Shown: positions 30,493-41,060, numbered from the stretch's first letter. The stretch: DNA of 64,000 nucleotides from Nematopogon swammerdamellus (GCA_946902875.1 OX336337.1:868001-932000); one strand, 5' to 3'. Notes: generated by a model from the sequence alone, not told the origin. Made by a program: numbers and translations.

Positions 30493-31180
30493 TATCATAA
30501 CTCATAACCGGCAGGAGGCGGGGGGAGGAGGCGTCATAAGGTTTAGGGGGCTAGGAAACATAAGTGCCGAAAGTGTATGCAGAAATTAACTTCCGTCTCG
30601 TCCTAAAAGACGGAGACGAGAATAACGGAAGGAAACGCGCAAGGCGTTCCGCCGCACGTCCTCACACCTCGAGCGACCGCACTTGATTAGTGACGTAACA
30701 CTAGTTCACTAGTGCAACGTAACGTGGTGGTGACCGCGGCGTGTTAAAATTCCACATAGAGGCTTCGTCGCCGGTGCCACTGAATATATATCCGGTGCGG
30801 TGGTGGCGACGCGATCGCCCAACACCGGCACCGCTCCGACCCGCGCGCGGCCGTCTAGCACCGTTCCCGTGTAATTACATTCAGATACCGGGGCATTATG
30901 CACTTAATTAAAACTGTAAACCCGCCCGGGTATTAGGTGCTATTGTTAAAGTTTTTTAATTAAATGACAAAAGGAATTTTCATCCACTCAAGTGAACACG
31001 GCGGCGCAGCCGGGCGAGGCGGCCGCGAACAAGCTTATTAGTATGCTGATCGGTGTACCTATTTCCTCCTTGTTGTTTTTCATATTGAAACCTGAACTGA
31101 TCAGGCATATATAACTTTCCGCTTTTGAGATTTTAATAAAATACGCATTAAGTATTGTGAGCTATTTAGTAAATACCTAC
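30493..31180. other. GC island, candidate regulatory DNA
   Basis: 30630-31030 contains GTTCCGCCGCACGTCCTCAC, ACACCGGCACCGCTCCGACC, CGTGTAATTACATTCAG, TATGCACTTAATTAAAACTG and AAGTTTTTTAATTAAATGAC: GC-rich blocks alternating with three TAATTA-type cores. No ORF or repeat family. Confidence 0.35.
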
Positions 31181-33308
31181 TATTATAAAATGCAAATGGT
31201 GTCTGTCTGTTTGTTACTCTTAAACGTGTCATTTAAGTAATTTCTGAAGCTAATTTGCATGGGTATAGCCACCTAAGTGGGTATAGTTGACGTGACTTAG
31301 CGAATAGGCACAAATCTGTATCAAGAATACAATTTTTTTCTGCTTCAAATCAGTACGCACCCTAAAATGTACGAGTTATCTACTCATTGCTATCTATCTA
31401 TACTAACTACGCATCTGATACTTCTCACAGACGAAGCATCTACCTTGTAGACAACAGAAACACAACAAAACTTCACACAGAAAGTCTTCACTCAGCCCTA
31501 CCTCACCCGGCACACTATGGACAAATAATTTGTTTATGTTTTAAATATGTATTTGTTACTAATAAATAAGTAAGAGAGCTGTTAAGTTACTAATAAATAA
31601 ATAATAACGTGACCCAGGACATTATGAATAAAATACCTGGACGTTCGAGTATTTTTATTTTGTTTTAATATTATTTCAAAATTTACAAAGTTAAGATTTG
31701 TGGTAAAAACCGGTTACTTACTCGGGTATTTTTGATAACCGAATTAGAAGCGAGCGAAGCCACGCGCAAAAGTAGTCTTCAATAGAACCAATTAAACAAT
31801 TAATACTATCACATGCTCAGATATTTCGTCTTCTAATAAAGAATATTAGGTTTATTTTTTATTAAAATACATTCTTAATTAACTTCCTGACACGTCATGC
31901 AATATCCAATTAATTATATCATAAACTACTAAGTATTCACCAACGTCGCATCGGCGGGCTTCACATAGTGCGAGCTTTTCAAGAAGGGGGGAATGTTCAA
32001 GCCCGTTTTGGCAGCTGTGGTCGTACCTAAACTAATAACGAGATTAATTCGGCGTCAGCCGCGGGCGCGCGCGGACGTCACGCTGTGTGTGCGCCTGATG
32101 AAATTAATTACGTGGCGACGAGTACAGAGCTGTTGTCTATCGGAGCGGAGCTTGATACATAATATCCGGAATATGGAGCCGTCAGCTTATAGAGTCCCGC
32201 AGGATGGGCGGTTTTAATCTAGTAGTGATGCAAAGTAGTGTTATTATGAATCAGAAATGAAATACTGTTTGATGCTTTAAATACTAGAGTCTTTTACAAT
32301 AGTACCTATATTGGTAATTTGAAAATAAAAATGTGTGAATTTCGAAAATCGTATGTACTACATTTTGAGTACTGCTGAAGATTTATATTACTAACACAAT
32401 ACTGCACATAGTATACACACAAGAACATGGCGAGTTTCCTATTTTCTTCAGGTTGCCTTATTCATACGCATACACTCACTAAATAATGCAAGGATACAAA
32501 AAGACCAAAGTCTATACACGAAAAATACAAACAGCAAGAAGGATGAGTAGCGCTAATGGCCGCTGCGAGGTGCGGGTGAGTGGTTTCGATCCCGAACATT
32601 AAAAATCTTCGTCTAATCTGGAAGTCAATGCTGCTAAAATATTCCCATCCTGCGCCTACTTACAGAAGAGATGGGAAATAGAAGAGAATGTCTGGAACCA
32701 CTTACTTACGCTGGGCCCGGGCTCACGCATGAATCTTTAAACTACGGTTAAGGTTAAGGCTCAAATAGATTTCACTAGTCTGAGAAATGTATTAGGTAGC
32801 AGATAATTTTGATTTGCATGATCTGTATGGGAACATTTTGGGTTGTTGCCTGTCTGCTTTCAGAAAGGTATTTCGTTTGTAACAAATATTGAAAATTTTA
32901 AAATGAGTTATGCGTAAATTTTTAATGACTGTATTTTGCCCGTGACATCATCCTAAAGTAAATAATTGTGTAAATAAAGTAAAGTAATTTTGAGTCTGTT
33001 GGCAAATTTTTAACGTAAAATACGTATATCCATGTAAAACTGCAGATAACCAAATGACCTAGATAGTCTGCAGAAGAGTAATGATCAGGAGACAGACATA
33101 TAGATATAAAAATAAAGTAAATAAAAATATTATTAGAGAAAGACTAGATTTTTTTTATATCTATTCCGACTGCTACTATTTTATCAAATTATATATAAGA
33201 GCAGATTTAGTTTATTAATTAATCAATTCATTTATTTATTTTATTTATTTATTCAAAGTTATTAATTTAAAGAAAAAAGTTAAAGCCTTAAAGCGTTAAC
33301 TTTCACCA
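31181..33308. other. Mostly unassigned; Helitron scraps
   Basis: 31182-31330 resembles the start of H1-type elements (ACTATTATAAAATGCAAATG, GTCTGTCTGTTTGTTACTCT) and 31741-31776 looks like a terminal hairpin (GAAGCGAGCGAAGCCACGCG CAAAAGTAGT), so an old Helitron may span 31182-31776. 31955-32215 is a GC-rich island with AACGAGATTAATTCGGCG and AATTAATTACGTGGCGAC. 32216-33300 shows no gene. Confidence 0.4.
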
Positions 33309-33505
33309 CATTGTTTATTGTTTATTGAGCATTCTTATGACAGTTAGAGTGGGTTCGAACTTGTTACAATTTGTTCTATCCGGCTGGATTACAAAACCAC
33401 CCGGCATATTTTTTTAATAATTCTTAAACGAAATGACTAGCCACATAATACATCGCTTACATTTTATCGAAAATACAGCCTGAGAGCAATATGGTTAATA
33501 TTACT
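33309..33505 (-). mobile_element. D-family LINE 3' end, minus strand
   Basis: CATTGTTTATTGTTTATTGA, ACTTGTTACAATTTGTTCTA, GACTAGCCACATAATACATC, CAGCCTGAGAGCAATATGGT: inverse of the D 3' UTR. Confidence 0.8.
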
Positions 33506-33953
33506 GAGAGTTATATATTACAAAAACCTATTAATTAAGTGTATCCCATGTAAAGAGTGAGTATATAAACATACTCGTAGTTTAACCTTCATCGGAGTGG
33601 CCGGGCCCACATGTAGAGGGCGGGAGGTTGTATTTATTCAGCATTAGAAGGCACTCTGTTTTGATGCGCACACTGACATATCCGTTAATGCTTTTTCCAT
33701 CCGCTTCCCTGCCTCCCTCCGCGCCTCGCCGCCCCGCCCCGCCCCGCCGCCCACTGGTAGTGCGGGATAGAAGCTAAATAATTATTTTGTAGTCGTTTCT
33801 TTTTACGTACTTGTTTCTATGTTCCACTAGCCTCAGTTTCGCGACTGCTGATCACAGAGTCATATCTTGCTCTCACTATCGACGAGATGGCGCGACAGCA
33901 GTTTTTTTTATTGATTTATGGAATTGACTTTTTGTACTTAATTTAGTTGCTTA
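33506..33953. other. Unassigned, with GC-rich block
   Basis: 33590-33775 includes GGCCGGGCCCACATGTAGAG and CGCCGCCCCGCCCCGCCCCG. No gene or repeat family. Confidence 0.4.
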
Positions 33954-34675
33954 ATATCGCTAGCTGAAAGCGATAGTGGGTTATCTTAAAAAAGGTAGTT
34001 TTGAGATAAACACATTTTTAGTTTTCTTAAGTTCTAACTTTAGTTCTAACTTTATTATATATTTTTATTTTAAATTAGAATCACGATTGTTTAATACTTA
34101 ATAGATAAAACGCTTATTTTCTTGATTTAATTGTTTTGAAAAATATAAATCTTCATTTTCATAGTGAATTTTATGAAAATCTGAAAAAATCGGGAAATAT
34201 GTCAACTGCACTGGTTTAAACTGCAACAAAGACACTGGTTTACTGTCAATGCACTAAACCAGTGCCTTGACAGTTTGACGTAGGGATGGGCGGTACAGTT
34301 ATTTTTCTAATGCAACAGTGGGTTGTGAGCAACTGTGGGTTAAGTTTGAAATTGCATAAATAACTCAGTGTTGCTTTTAACTTTTAACAATTTCTTGTAA
34401 TGCGCTATGGTGTTGTGTTTGAAATTGTATAAATAACTCAGTGTTGCTTTATTTTTTTTTTAGAATATTTTTTTTTTTAATTTACCATTAACCCTGTGTT
34501 GCATTATGAAAACCTAAAATTCAACATTGAGTTATCGTTATAAGGGGGTCCAATTTTTTTTTCTGGAAACCTACTGTAGTCTTGGATGGAGCTCGATTTA
34601 CTCGATATTTCTGTATACTTAACTCAAAATCGACTTTTGGGCGGATAACCCACTATTGCTTTCAGTTAGCGATAT
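33954..34675. mobile_element. TIR element, 722 bp, non-coding
   Basis: Terminal inverted repeats of about 33 bp: ATATCGCTAGCTGAAAGCGA at 33954 and its near-inverse TGCTTTCAGTTAGCGATAT at 34657-34675, both leading into GTGGGTTATC. Inside, GAAATTGYATAAATAACTCA GTGTTGCTTT occurs twice (about 34350 and 34422), 72 bp apart, and CACTGGTTT/AAACCAGTG pair at 34210-34262. No transposase; target duplication not clear. Confidence 0.7.
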
Positions 34676-34769
34676 GTCTTTCGTTGGCTTGAACTGAATT
34701 AGCTTAAACGTTTTGAATGGCGGCTTACAAAGATTTATAAAGAAACGGGACCATCATATTTTGAGAGAG

Positions 34770-34905
34770 CACTTACTAGTGAGTAGGCACCTGTCAGCCC
34801 GGTACGGTATTCGCAACCCCGCATACGACTGAATGTCCATGGGCGTCGTTAGACACCTTAAGGGTGGATCGGCGCCACATATCGCGCTTTCATTAGAAAA
34901 ACAAT
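34770..34905 (+). mobile_element. E-family LINE 3' tail
   Basis: GTAGGCACCTGTCAGCCCGG, GAATGTCCATGGGCGTCGTT, AGACACCTTAAGGGTGGATC, GCGCTTTCATTAGAAAAA. Confidence 0.75.
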
Positions 34906-35036
34906 TAGATTAAGTTAAACCGTTTCATTTTAAAACCATTTTAATTCATTGATGAATACTTGAGTAAATGTTTTAAATAATTCGAAATTTTTTAAATATA
35001 TTTAAAGAAGATTCTTAGGTTGTCTCCACATAATAA

Positions 35037-35405
35037 ATATCATCAATACTAATAAAAATTTGTAAGGGATGGTCATGGAGTAAGTTACTTAGTTTTATGG
35101 GATACTGCGTTTGTAGACTCTATGTATGATACTAAAACAAAATTGACGATTCTTAGAAAGGTTTTCTGTATGTATGTATCTTCCTCCATAACTTTTAAAC
35201 CGATCATCGGAATTCGATTAGACTTAGTACAAGCTCATTTCACTGTACGTGACACAGGATAGGCTGTCTACAATTCAGTTACGGTTACGCTAAGGTGTGG
35301 CTCACATACAAACCGAATTGTTCCGCGCGCCGAAATAAATGTACGGTAGCTGACTTATTTGCTTTCTTCTTTTTAAATATTATAAGAGCTATGCAAGAGC
35401 TAGCA
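35037..35405 (+). mobile_element. H2 Helitron-like element
   Basis: AAGGGATGGTCATGGAGTAA, GGATACTGCGTTTGTAGACT, AAACCGATCATCGGAATTCG, CACACAAACCGAATTGTT-type block, and a degenerate end AAGAGCTAGC. The terminal hairpin is lost. Confidence 0.75.
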
Positions 35406-35787
35406 ATAAATAAAATTATATAAAGTCTTTCAAGAATTATGTAAGGAGAAATTGAAGGGGGCGACTTTGAAATTGAAGTCTTGAAAGTATTAATAACGTT
35501 AATTTTAAATTAGCAACTTTTATACTTAGCACAAAAACACGGCATTGTGCCACTCTAACAAGTTCGCGAGTAATTACCAATTTAAATTTACGGCAGAGTC
35601 GCGGGCGAAGATTTAATCGCTTCTCTAACTTTGAGCGGATTAAAGTTCAGACGAGCCTCTACGAGATTTCCTGTTCATACTCAGACACATAGCATTTGGA
35701 TTTCTCGTGATTCTATGAATGTAATAAACATAATTACTCAAAATATTATATAAAGTGAAACTGGCTTCTGTCTGGTAGGGGCTCTAA
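35406..35787. other. Unassigned
   Basis: Contains GGCAGAGTCGCGGGCGAAGA at 35592, a possible scrap of a Helitron end; otherwise nothing recognised. Confidence 0.35.
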
Positions 35788-35789
35788 TA

Positions 35790-36240
35790 CAGGGTGTTAA
35801 AACGGCGAGTACATTAATTTCGCCAGTGCAATCATCATGTTTTCCCTAGACAAAAAAGCACAGAAAGTTTTTCTCTAAAGTGTCTAGTTTTCGAGATATG
35901 AATTTTTTGAAATGTATGTTTTGGACTAGTGTAATTTAACGCGTTGTTGCCGCTCCGCACCCTCGGCCTGCAGACCTCCAGTCCTCCACTCACAAAGCGA
36001 ACCCCCGCCCCTCCCGCCAACACCTCCGTCCGAGGCGCTCACGTCTCACCCGCTCTTCCCCCCTCCGCTCCGCCCTGTTGTCATTAGATCATTTTTACAC
36101 TAAAATAATCAATTAGTTTGTATGAAAACTGTAACTTTTTATTTAAAGGGAATTCAGAAAAAAGTTATTTGACTTTTTTGTTCCTCTTGATCCCAATAAT
36201 CATTTCCTAAATTTAATGTACTCGCCGTTTTTACACCCTG
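35790..36240. mobile_element. TA-target MITE, 451 bp, with GC-rich core
   Basis: Ends are CAGGGTGTTAAAACGGCGAG and its near-inverse CTCGCCGTTTTTACACCCTG, with matching GTACATTAA inside, flanked by TA on each side (35788-35789, 36241-36242). TA duplication suggests the Tc1/mariner group. 35940-36075 is unusually GC-rich (GCCGCTCCGCACCCTCGGCC) against AT-rich arms, as if host DNA had been captured. Confidence 0.75.
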
Positions 36241-36242
36241 TA

Positions 36243-36936
36243 TATCTTAATAAATCTATAAGGGATGGTCACGGAGTAAGTTACTTTGTTTTATGAGATA
36301 TTGCGTTTGCAGACTCTACTACGATACTAAAACTAAATTGAAAATTTTTTGAAATATTTTCACTATGTATGTATGTTCCTCAATAACTCTTAAACCGATC
36401 ATCCGAAATCGATGAAATATAGTACAAGCACATTTAACTATACGGTACACAGGATAGGCTAAATAAAATTCAGTTCCGGTTACGCTAAGTTGTGGCTCTC
36501 ATACAAACCGAATTGTTCCGCGCGCTGAAATAAATGTACCGTAGCGGGCTAGAACGATAAAAAAGGTATGGACGCCGGACTGGCAAATGCTTGTATGAGA
36601 ACTAGCGTCGCCGAGTTGCGGGGAGCGGAGTGTACTTACCGATGATAAGATATTCCACTATTGTGCACACTAAACTTGGCTGTAGTGTTTTTACACGTAA
36701 ACACAGAGCATGCGGGCACTTTAAACAGGTTTTTGTGAACGCGGCCGATGACAGACTGACAGGCCGGCGCGCGACCGTCCCTACAAAACAATCATGCTTT
36801 TGCTTATATCGTGTTACGCTGGCGAGGATAGGGTTCAGAGTCCATACCTTTTTTATCGTTCTAGGTAGCGGGCTTACATACTTTCTTCTTTTTAAATACG
36901 AATTTCACGCAAGCGAAGCCGCGGGCAAAACCTAGT
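36243..36936 (+). mobile_element. H2 Helitron interrupted by a hAT-type MITE
   Basis: AAGGGATGGTCACGGAGTAA, GAGATATTGCGTTTGCAGAC, CTTAAACCGATCATCCGAAA, AATAAATGTACCGTAGCGGG; then, after the insertion, GGGCTTACATACTTTCTTCT and the terminus CACGCAAGCGAAGCCGCGGG CAAAACCTAGT at 36932-36936. Confidence 0.85.
36549..36864. mobile_element. hAT-type MITE, 316 bp
   Basis: Perfect 25-bp terminal inverted repeats, beginning CTAGAACGATAAAAAAGGTA and continuing TGGAC, and a perfect 8-bp target duplication GTAGCGGG (36541-36548 and 36865-36872). Eight-base duplications are typical of hAT (also P and Merlin). Non-coding; the ORF at 36630-36935 crosses its border and is spurious. Confidence 0.92.
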
Positions 36937-37329
36937 AATGAATAAAAACTTATGGAACAATGTTGTAGATAAAATCTTGGCCAAGTTGTGACGTAGCATT
37001 CCCTGTACTCGGGTATCCTACCTACCTAATGGCGGGAATGCTTACGATTTCCTATCGAGGAGTACTTAGTAAATCATCGATGTAACGTATGTGAATATCT
37101 TTCATTTATTATCAACACGCTATTTATATGTACATGGCTTACTACTAATTACTTATCCTATATATACCTATCCTTATATCCTAATGTCTACCTATTACTA
37201 GCCTAGTTGGGAGGTACCCCTAATCCCTACCCTTATAACCATAACCTAGTGTCGCTGCCTATCGATATCTTACGTATATTGGATAAGGCAGGACAAGGTG
37301 TTGGTGCCTACTTGGGTGAGAGGCGGGGG

Positions 37330-37600
37330 GGCCTGCGATCAAAGCGGAGACCACCGATCGAGCAGGAGGGATCAGTACGGCGTTCGTGCGGAGGCCACCG
37401 ATCGCTGGTACTGTGGGGTAAGAGGGGGAAGGAGCGGGGGGGAATCTGCGATCAAAGCGGAGACCACCGATCGAGCAGAAGGGAGCAGTACTGCGTTCGT
37501 GCGGGGGCCACCGATCGCTGGTACTGCGGGGTAAGGGGAGAGGATGCCTGTGATCAAAGCGGAGGCCACCGATCGAACAGGGGGGTAGGGGGGACCGTCT
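37330..37600 (-). repeat. Tandem repeat of ~100-113 bp downstream of the gag-like gene
   Basis: CTGCGATCAAAGCGGAGACC / ACCGATCGAGCAG starts near 37332, 37446 and 37547; each unit also has a second CCACCGATCG. About 2.4 units. It lies 0.2-0.5 kb after the stop codon of the gag-like gene. The remaining 3' flank (37040-37329) has an AATAAA on the minus strand near 37110-37105, a possible polyadenylation signal. Confidence 0.8.
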
Positions 37601-37653
37601 GAGTCGCTAGCCGAGCTCAGACTGACTAACCGTTGCAACTCTGTCTTCTCTCA

Positions 37654-37673
37654 CCCCCCCCCCCCCCCCCCCC
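37654..37673. repeat. C20 homopolymer
   Basis: Twenty C followed by AA and a G-rich stretch, so the two strands nearly mirror each other here. In the 3' flank of the gag-like gene. Confidence 0.95.
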
Positions 37674-37808
37674 AAGGGGGGAGGGGGGGAAACGGCGTCG
37701 AGGCAAGCCTCCTTGTCCGTGGCTGCAGTTCTCTACCCTTAATGAAGGGTAGGTCATCCTTGACCTGGGTATACCCAGGCACGTAGGTATGTGGGCGCTG
37801 CGGAGCAC

Positions 37809-40120
37809 TCATTCGCCGCTGTGGGCGAACAGCTCACGGAGTCCGTCCATGAGTACCGGCACTGGATTCTCCCCTCTTTCCAGCGCCTGCAGCAGTCTGT
37901 GGATGATGCCCAGCATCACCCTCAGCTGGGACGTCTGGCTCGGCGACATCGGGACGAGCGGTCGCGCGTCAGACGTCGGGGTAAATATTGGGCTTGGTGT
38001 CGGTGTTGACGTGGACATCATCCTGTCTCGCTGGCGCTGCGGCGCCGGGACTGGATGAGGTGGAGGGGGAGACGGTGGCTCCTGGGGCGGCTCGACTGTC
38101 GTCGTGGGCTGCGGCACGTGGGTTGGTGCGGCTTCCGCAGCCCCCGGCTTCTTTCTTGCTCGACGGCGGCGGCCTCGCCGGCGGTTGGCCCTCCCTGGTC
38201 CCCTTTCGGTTGCAGGGTTGGCCTCCGACATCAGCGTGGTCGCGGTAGCAGCGGTAGTGGTGGTAGCAGCTGGTTCTGCGGTCGCGGGAGTGTTGCGGCG
38301 CTGGGTGGTGGCCGCGACGGTGCCGGCCTTCCGGTTCCTCGTTTCGCGCCTGTGGAAGGGGCAACTCCGGTTATTCGCCGTGTGCTCCCCTCCACAGTTC
38401 GCGCAGGTCGGCTTCTCCTCCCTCGGCCGTGGGCAGTCGCGTGCGGGGTGGGCCTCGCCGCATCGCACGCACTTGATCGGGCGGTGGCAGTGGTGCGAGC
38501 TGTGGCGGAACTGCTGGCACCTGTGGCACTGTGCCACGGCTCCAGCCTTCCCTCTCCACGCTTCTATGCGCACCCCGGGCATGAAGAGCAGCTCATCCAC
38601 GTTCCAAATATTCTGCCAGTCCGGGTTCTTCCTCACTTGCGCGAAGAAGATTCCCCCGAACCGGCCTTTGGTCGCCTGGATGGGGCGGCAGTAGGTGGCC
38701 TCAAAGCCACGTTTCTTGAGCTCCTCGCAGATGGCATCCGTTGGGGTGTCCGCAGGTAAGCCGCGGATGGCGATCTTGACATCCCTTTCAGCCGGCAACG
38801 AGTATGAGAACCAGCTGGTTCCCTCTGTCCTCTCCAGCTCGGTGAAGTACCGCTGGAGTACACGGTACTCGTCGTCCGACTGAGCGGTGAAGCGCACACC
38901 CGGTCCGTAGGGGCGAGCGTTCGGGGCGTGGCCGAGCCTCTCCCGGAGAGTCCGGAAGTGCCTCGTCCAGTCCGGCAGTTTCTCCACCACGATCGGGGGG
39001 TAGCGGGGCTTTCGGGCGGCTTCGGGGGGGGGGGGGGGGGGGGGGGTGCGGGGGTTGCGGATGCTGCGGCGACTGTGGGAGAGGGCGTGGCTCCAGCTCC
39101 GTTTCCGGGCGATGCTGGCCTCTCATCTGCGTCTGTGCAGGCTCGTTTTCGCGGCTCTTCTTCGTTGGGGCTGCGACCGTGCTTCCCGACACACACGAGG
39201 GGGGGCGGGGAAGCGGCGCGGACAGCCTCAGCAAACGAGAGTGGAGTCGGAGATGCAGTGTGGGTAGGCGGCAGAATTCTACCGCTAGGTGGCGCGCCAA
39301 TCGGTGCTCCGGCAGCAGTCGGCTTGACCCGGCTAGGTGCATGCAAAGCATGCACGGCGGATCCTCCCACTACTGTCGGGGCGACGGCGGCGGCTGCGGC
39401 GGTGGCGGCGGTGGCGGCGGCAGTGGCGGCGGCGGCGAGTGCGGCTTGTTTGTACACAAGCCCGCCCTGCAGGGATTCGTCGTCGTCCTGTGTCCACGTT
39501 TCCATGGGCTCGATCGACGACGAAGCTCCATGTACCCTCTGGTACTTGTAGAGGAGGCGGTTTAACTCCTCCTCGCTCTCCTCGTTCCACACTAGGGTTC
39601 CATCCCAGGTGGGAGCGGGCTCGGGCTCGGCGGTCGGAGGTGGCGTACCGGTACTCGTACCTGCCGCGGGCGGAGGAGCCGCCCTCGATGCATGAGTTTC
39701 ATGCATCGCGGCGCTCCCCGGCGCGGCCGGTGCGGTCGGTTGATGCGCGCTGCCAAGGAGTGCTCGGAGGACCCTCTCGGACGCAGATGGTCCGGGCGGC
39801 GGCGATGGTTGCGGTGGGGCGGCAGGAGGCGCGGTCGGTCGCTCGGAGTCGGCAGTCATTCCGGTACTCAACGTGCGACGCGTTCTCGGGTCACGCCGGT
39901 GTCGTGGTGCGCGGGTGTGCAGTCCGTCTTCGAACTGTTGTTGTCCATGCGAGGACACGCGCGGTGTGTCCTCTAGCATGGATTGAAGTTCCGGTGTGGT
40001 GAGGTTGGCGGGGGGGGGGGGGGGGGGGGGGGGGGGGGCGGAGCGCTCCGGAGTGCTCGACGCCTGCCCTGGCTTCGGTTTCGGATTGGGTCGGTCGGGG
40101 TCCATCTCGTGCGCGAGCAA
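37809..40120 (-). CDS. Gag-like nucleic-acid-binding protein (Jockey/X-element ORF1 type), one frame break
   Basis: Two overlapping minus-strand frames join into one protein of about 770 residues. The N-terminal half (start 40120, MLAHEMDPDRPNPKPKPG) is low-complexity: poly-Pro, poly-Ala and acidic patches such as NEESEEELNRLLYKYQRVHG. In the second frame, residue numbers from 38990: a pre-C2HC/RRM-like domain at about 70-148 (VKIAIRGLPADTPTDAICEE, GGIFFAQVRKNPDW), then three zinc knuckles, CX2CX4HX4C at 155-168, CX2CX3HX4C at 174-186 and CX2CX3HX6C at 196-210, then a basic stretch (RRGRRRRARKK) and a Pro-rich tail. Such proteins bind element RNA. The frame changes in the C23 tract at 39046-39024 (a -1 shift). 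GC content is far above the surroundings. No endonuclease or reverse transcriptase follows. The stop overlaps ATG (ATGA at 37812-37809) as in ORF1/ORF2 junctions. Could be a LINE 5' end that lost ORF2 or an exapted gag gene. Confidence 0.8.
39024..39046. repeat. G23 homopolymer at the frame break
   Basis: Coding strand C23, read as poly-Pro in both frames. The upstream frame ends shortly after it and the downstream frame begins here. Length error in assembly, a real mutation, or ribosomal slippage would all look the same. Confidence 0.9.
40010..40038. repeat. G29 homopolymer near the N-terminus of the gag-like gene
   Basis: Encodes the poly-Pro after SAP in the minus-strand protein. The longest mononucleotide run in the window, so the reading frame between the ATG at 40120 and residue ~40 is also uncertain. 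Confidence 0.9.
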
Positions 40121-40335
40121 AACACTGCTTTCGCACCGGTCCGTGCGTAGGTGATTCCCGCTGGTGGGAGGCCGACTGAACCGGCACTACGGCTGCATTT
40201 CACCCACACACGTAGCGGAGACGGCTCTCCCTGCACAATCACTAAATTGTTTCCAACAAAACAACCCGGATTGTCGGGGTTAGTTCGGTCGCGGAGCGGG
40301 CGGATCGCGGCACGTGTGCCGCGCGCGGACGCGGA

Positions 40336-40531
40336 GACTGAACGCGACGACTAACCGTTGGCTGCGCGGCCGTATTTATATTAGTCGCTGGCGCGCGAGT
40401 GAGCGTCGGTGTGTCCGGCCGTGTAGTGGTGTGTGTGCCGGCCGGATGTAGGTAGCTGCACCGCGCTCGCCTCGCTGTCCATCGAGCCGCGCTGCCGCCG
40501 CCGGGCGTCAGTCTCGCTTTATGTGACGTCA
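40336..40531 (-). promoter_or_regulatory. Core promoter of the gag-like gene (TATA, Inr, CRE)
   Basis: On the minus strand TATAAATA (40380-40373) is followed by GGTTAGTCG, placing an insect-type initiator A at 40352, 28 bases from the TATA start; a second initiator GTTCAGTC is at 40343-40336. Upstream a full palindromic TGACGTCA (CREB/ATF type) is at 40531-40524. The ATG at 40120 would leave a ~230-nt leader. Jockey-clade LINEs normally use TATA-less internal promoters, so an upstream TATA box is notable. Confidence 0.5.
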
Positions 40532-40794
40532 TCGTCACAAAGTTTGAATGCAATATTTTTTTTCAAAGCACTAATACATTTAAATACTTATTAAATATTT
40601 GCAAATATAATTATATTAAACTTACGTACATTAGTAATACGTAATTTACAAATAATGTATTCAAAGACAACTTATAAATCAAAGATTTCCTCTATAGGGG
40701 CCAAACACATTGTCCCAAGGACGGATGCAGCATTACCCCTCTGAATGGCGATAGAAACACGCTGACGGAAAAATGCTGCAGCTCGCCGGTCGCC

Positions 40795-41060
40795 TGAAAT
40801 AATACATACCACACGTTGTATACAGACAATCGGGGTAAGCAGAGTAGTCGGTGTTGTGCAGCAAGTATTCTTGTAAATTGCAGCACAACACCGACCACCA
40901 CATTTAGCAAAGTATTAAGACAAGATAACGATCAAGCAGCAAGTACGGCACGAAGACCAACCTGCTACAAGACTCGGTGGAAGGACCATGCCAAGGTGAG
41001 AGGTGACTAGTCTGTCGCCCTTATGGACGGCATCTTGTCCTTATACCTTATCGCCTAATA
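40795..41060 (-). mobile_element. Family C retroposon, minus strand
   Basis: CCACACGTTGTATACAGACA ATCGGGGTAAGCAGAGTAG, AGCACAACACCGACCACCAC, CAAGACTCGGTGGAAGGACC, GACGGCATCTTGTCCTTATA. 5' part of the family (beyond the GACTAAGGG block) is missing. Confidence 0.7.

Noticed and set aside
38055..39565. Long plus-strand frames opposite the gag-like gene
   Set aside because: GC-rich sequence leaves few stops on the other strand; only the minus frames show zinc knuckles and a coherent domain order.
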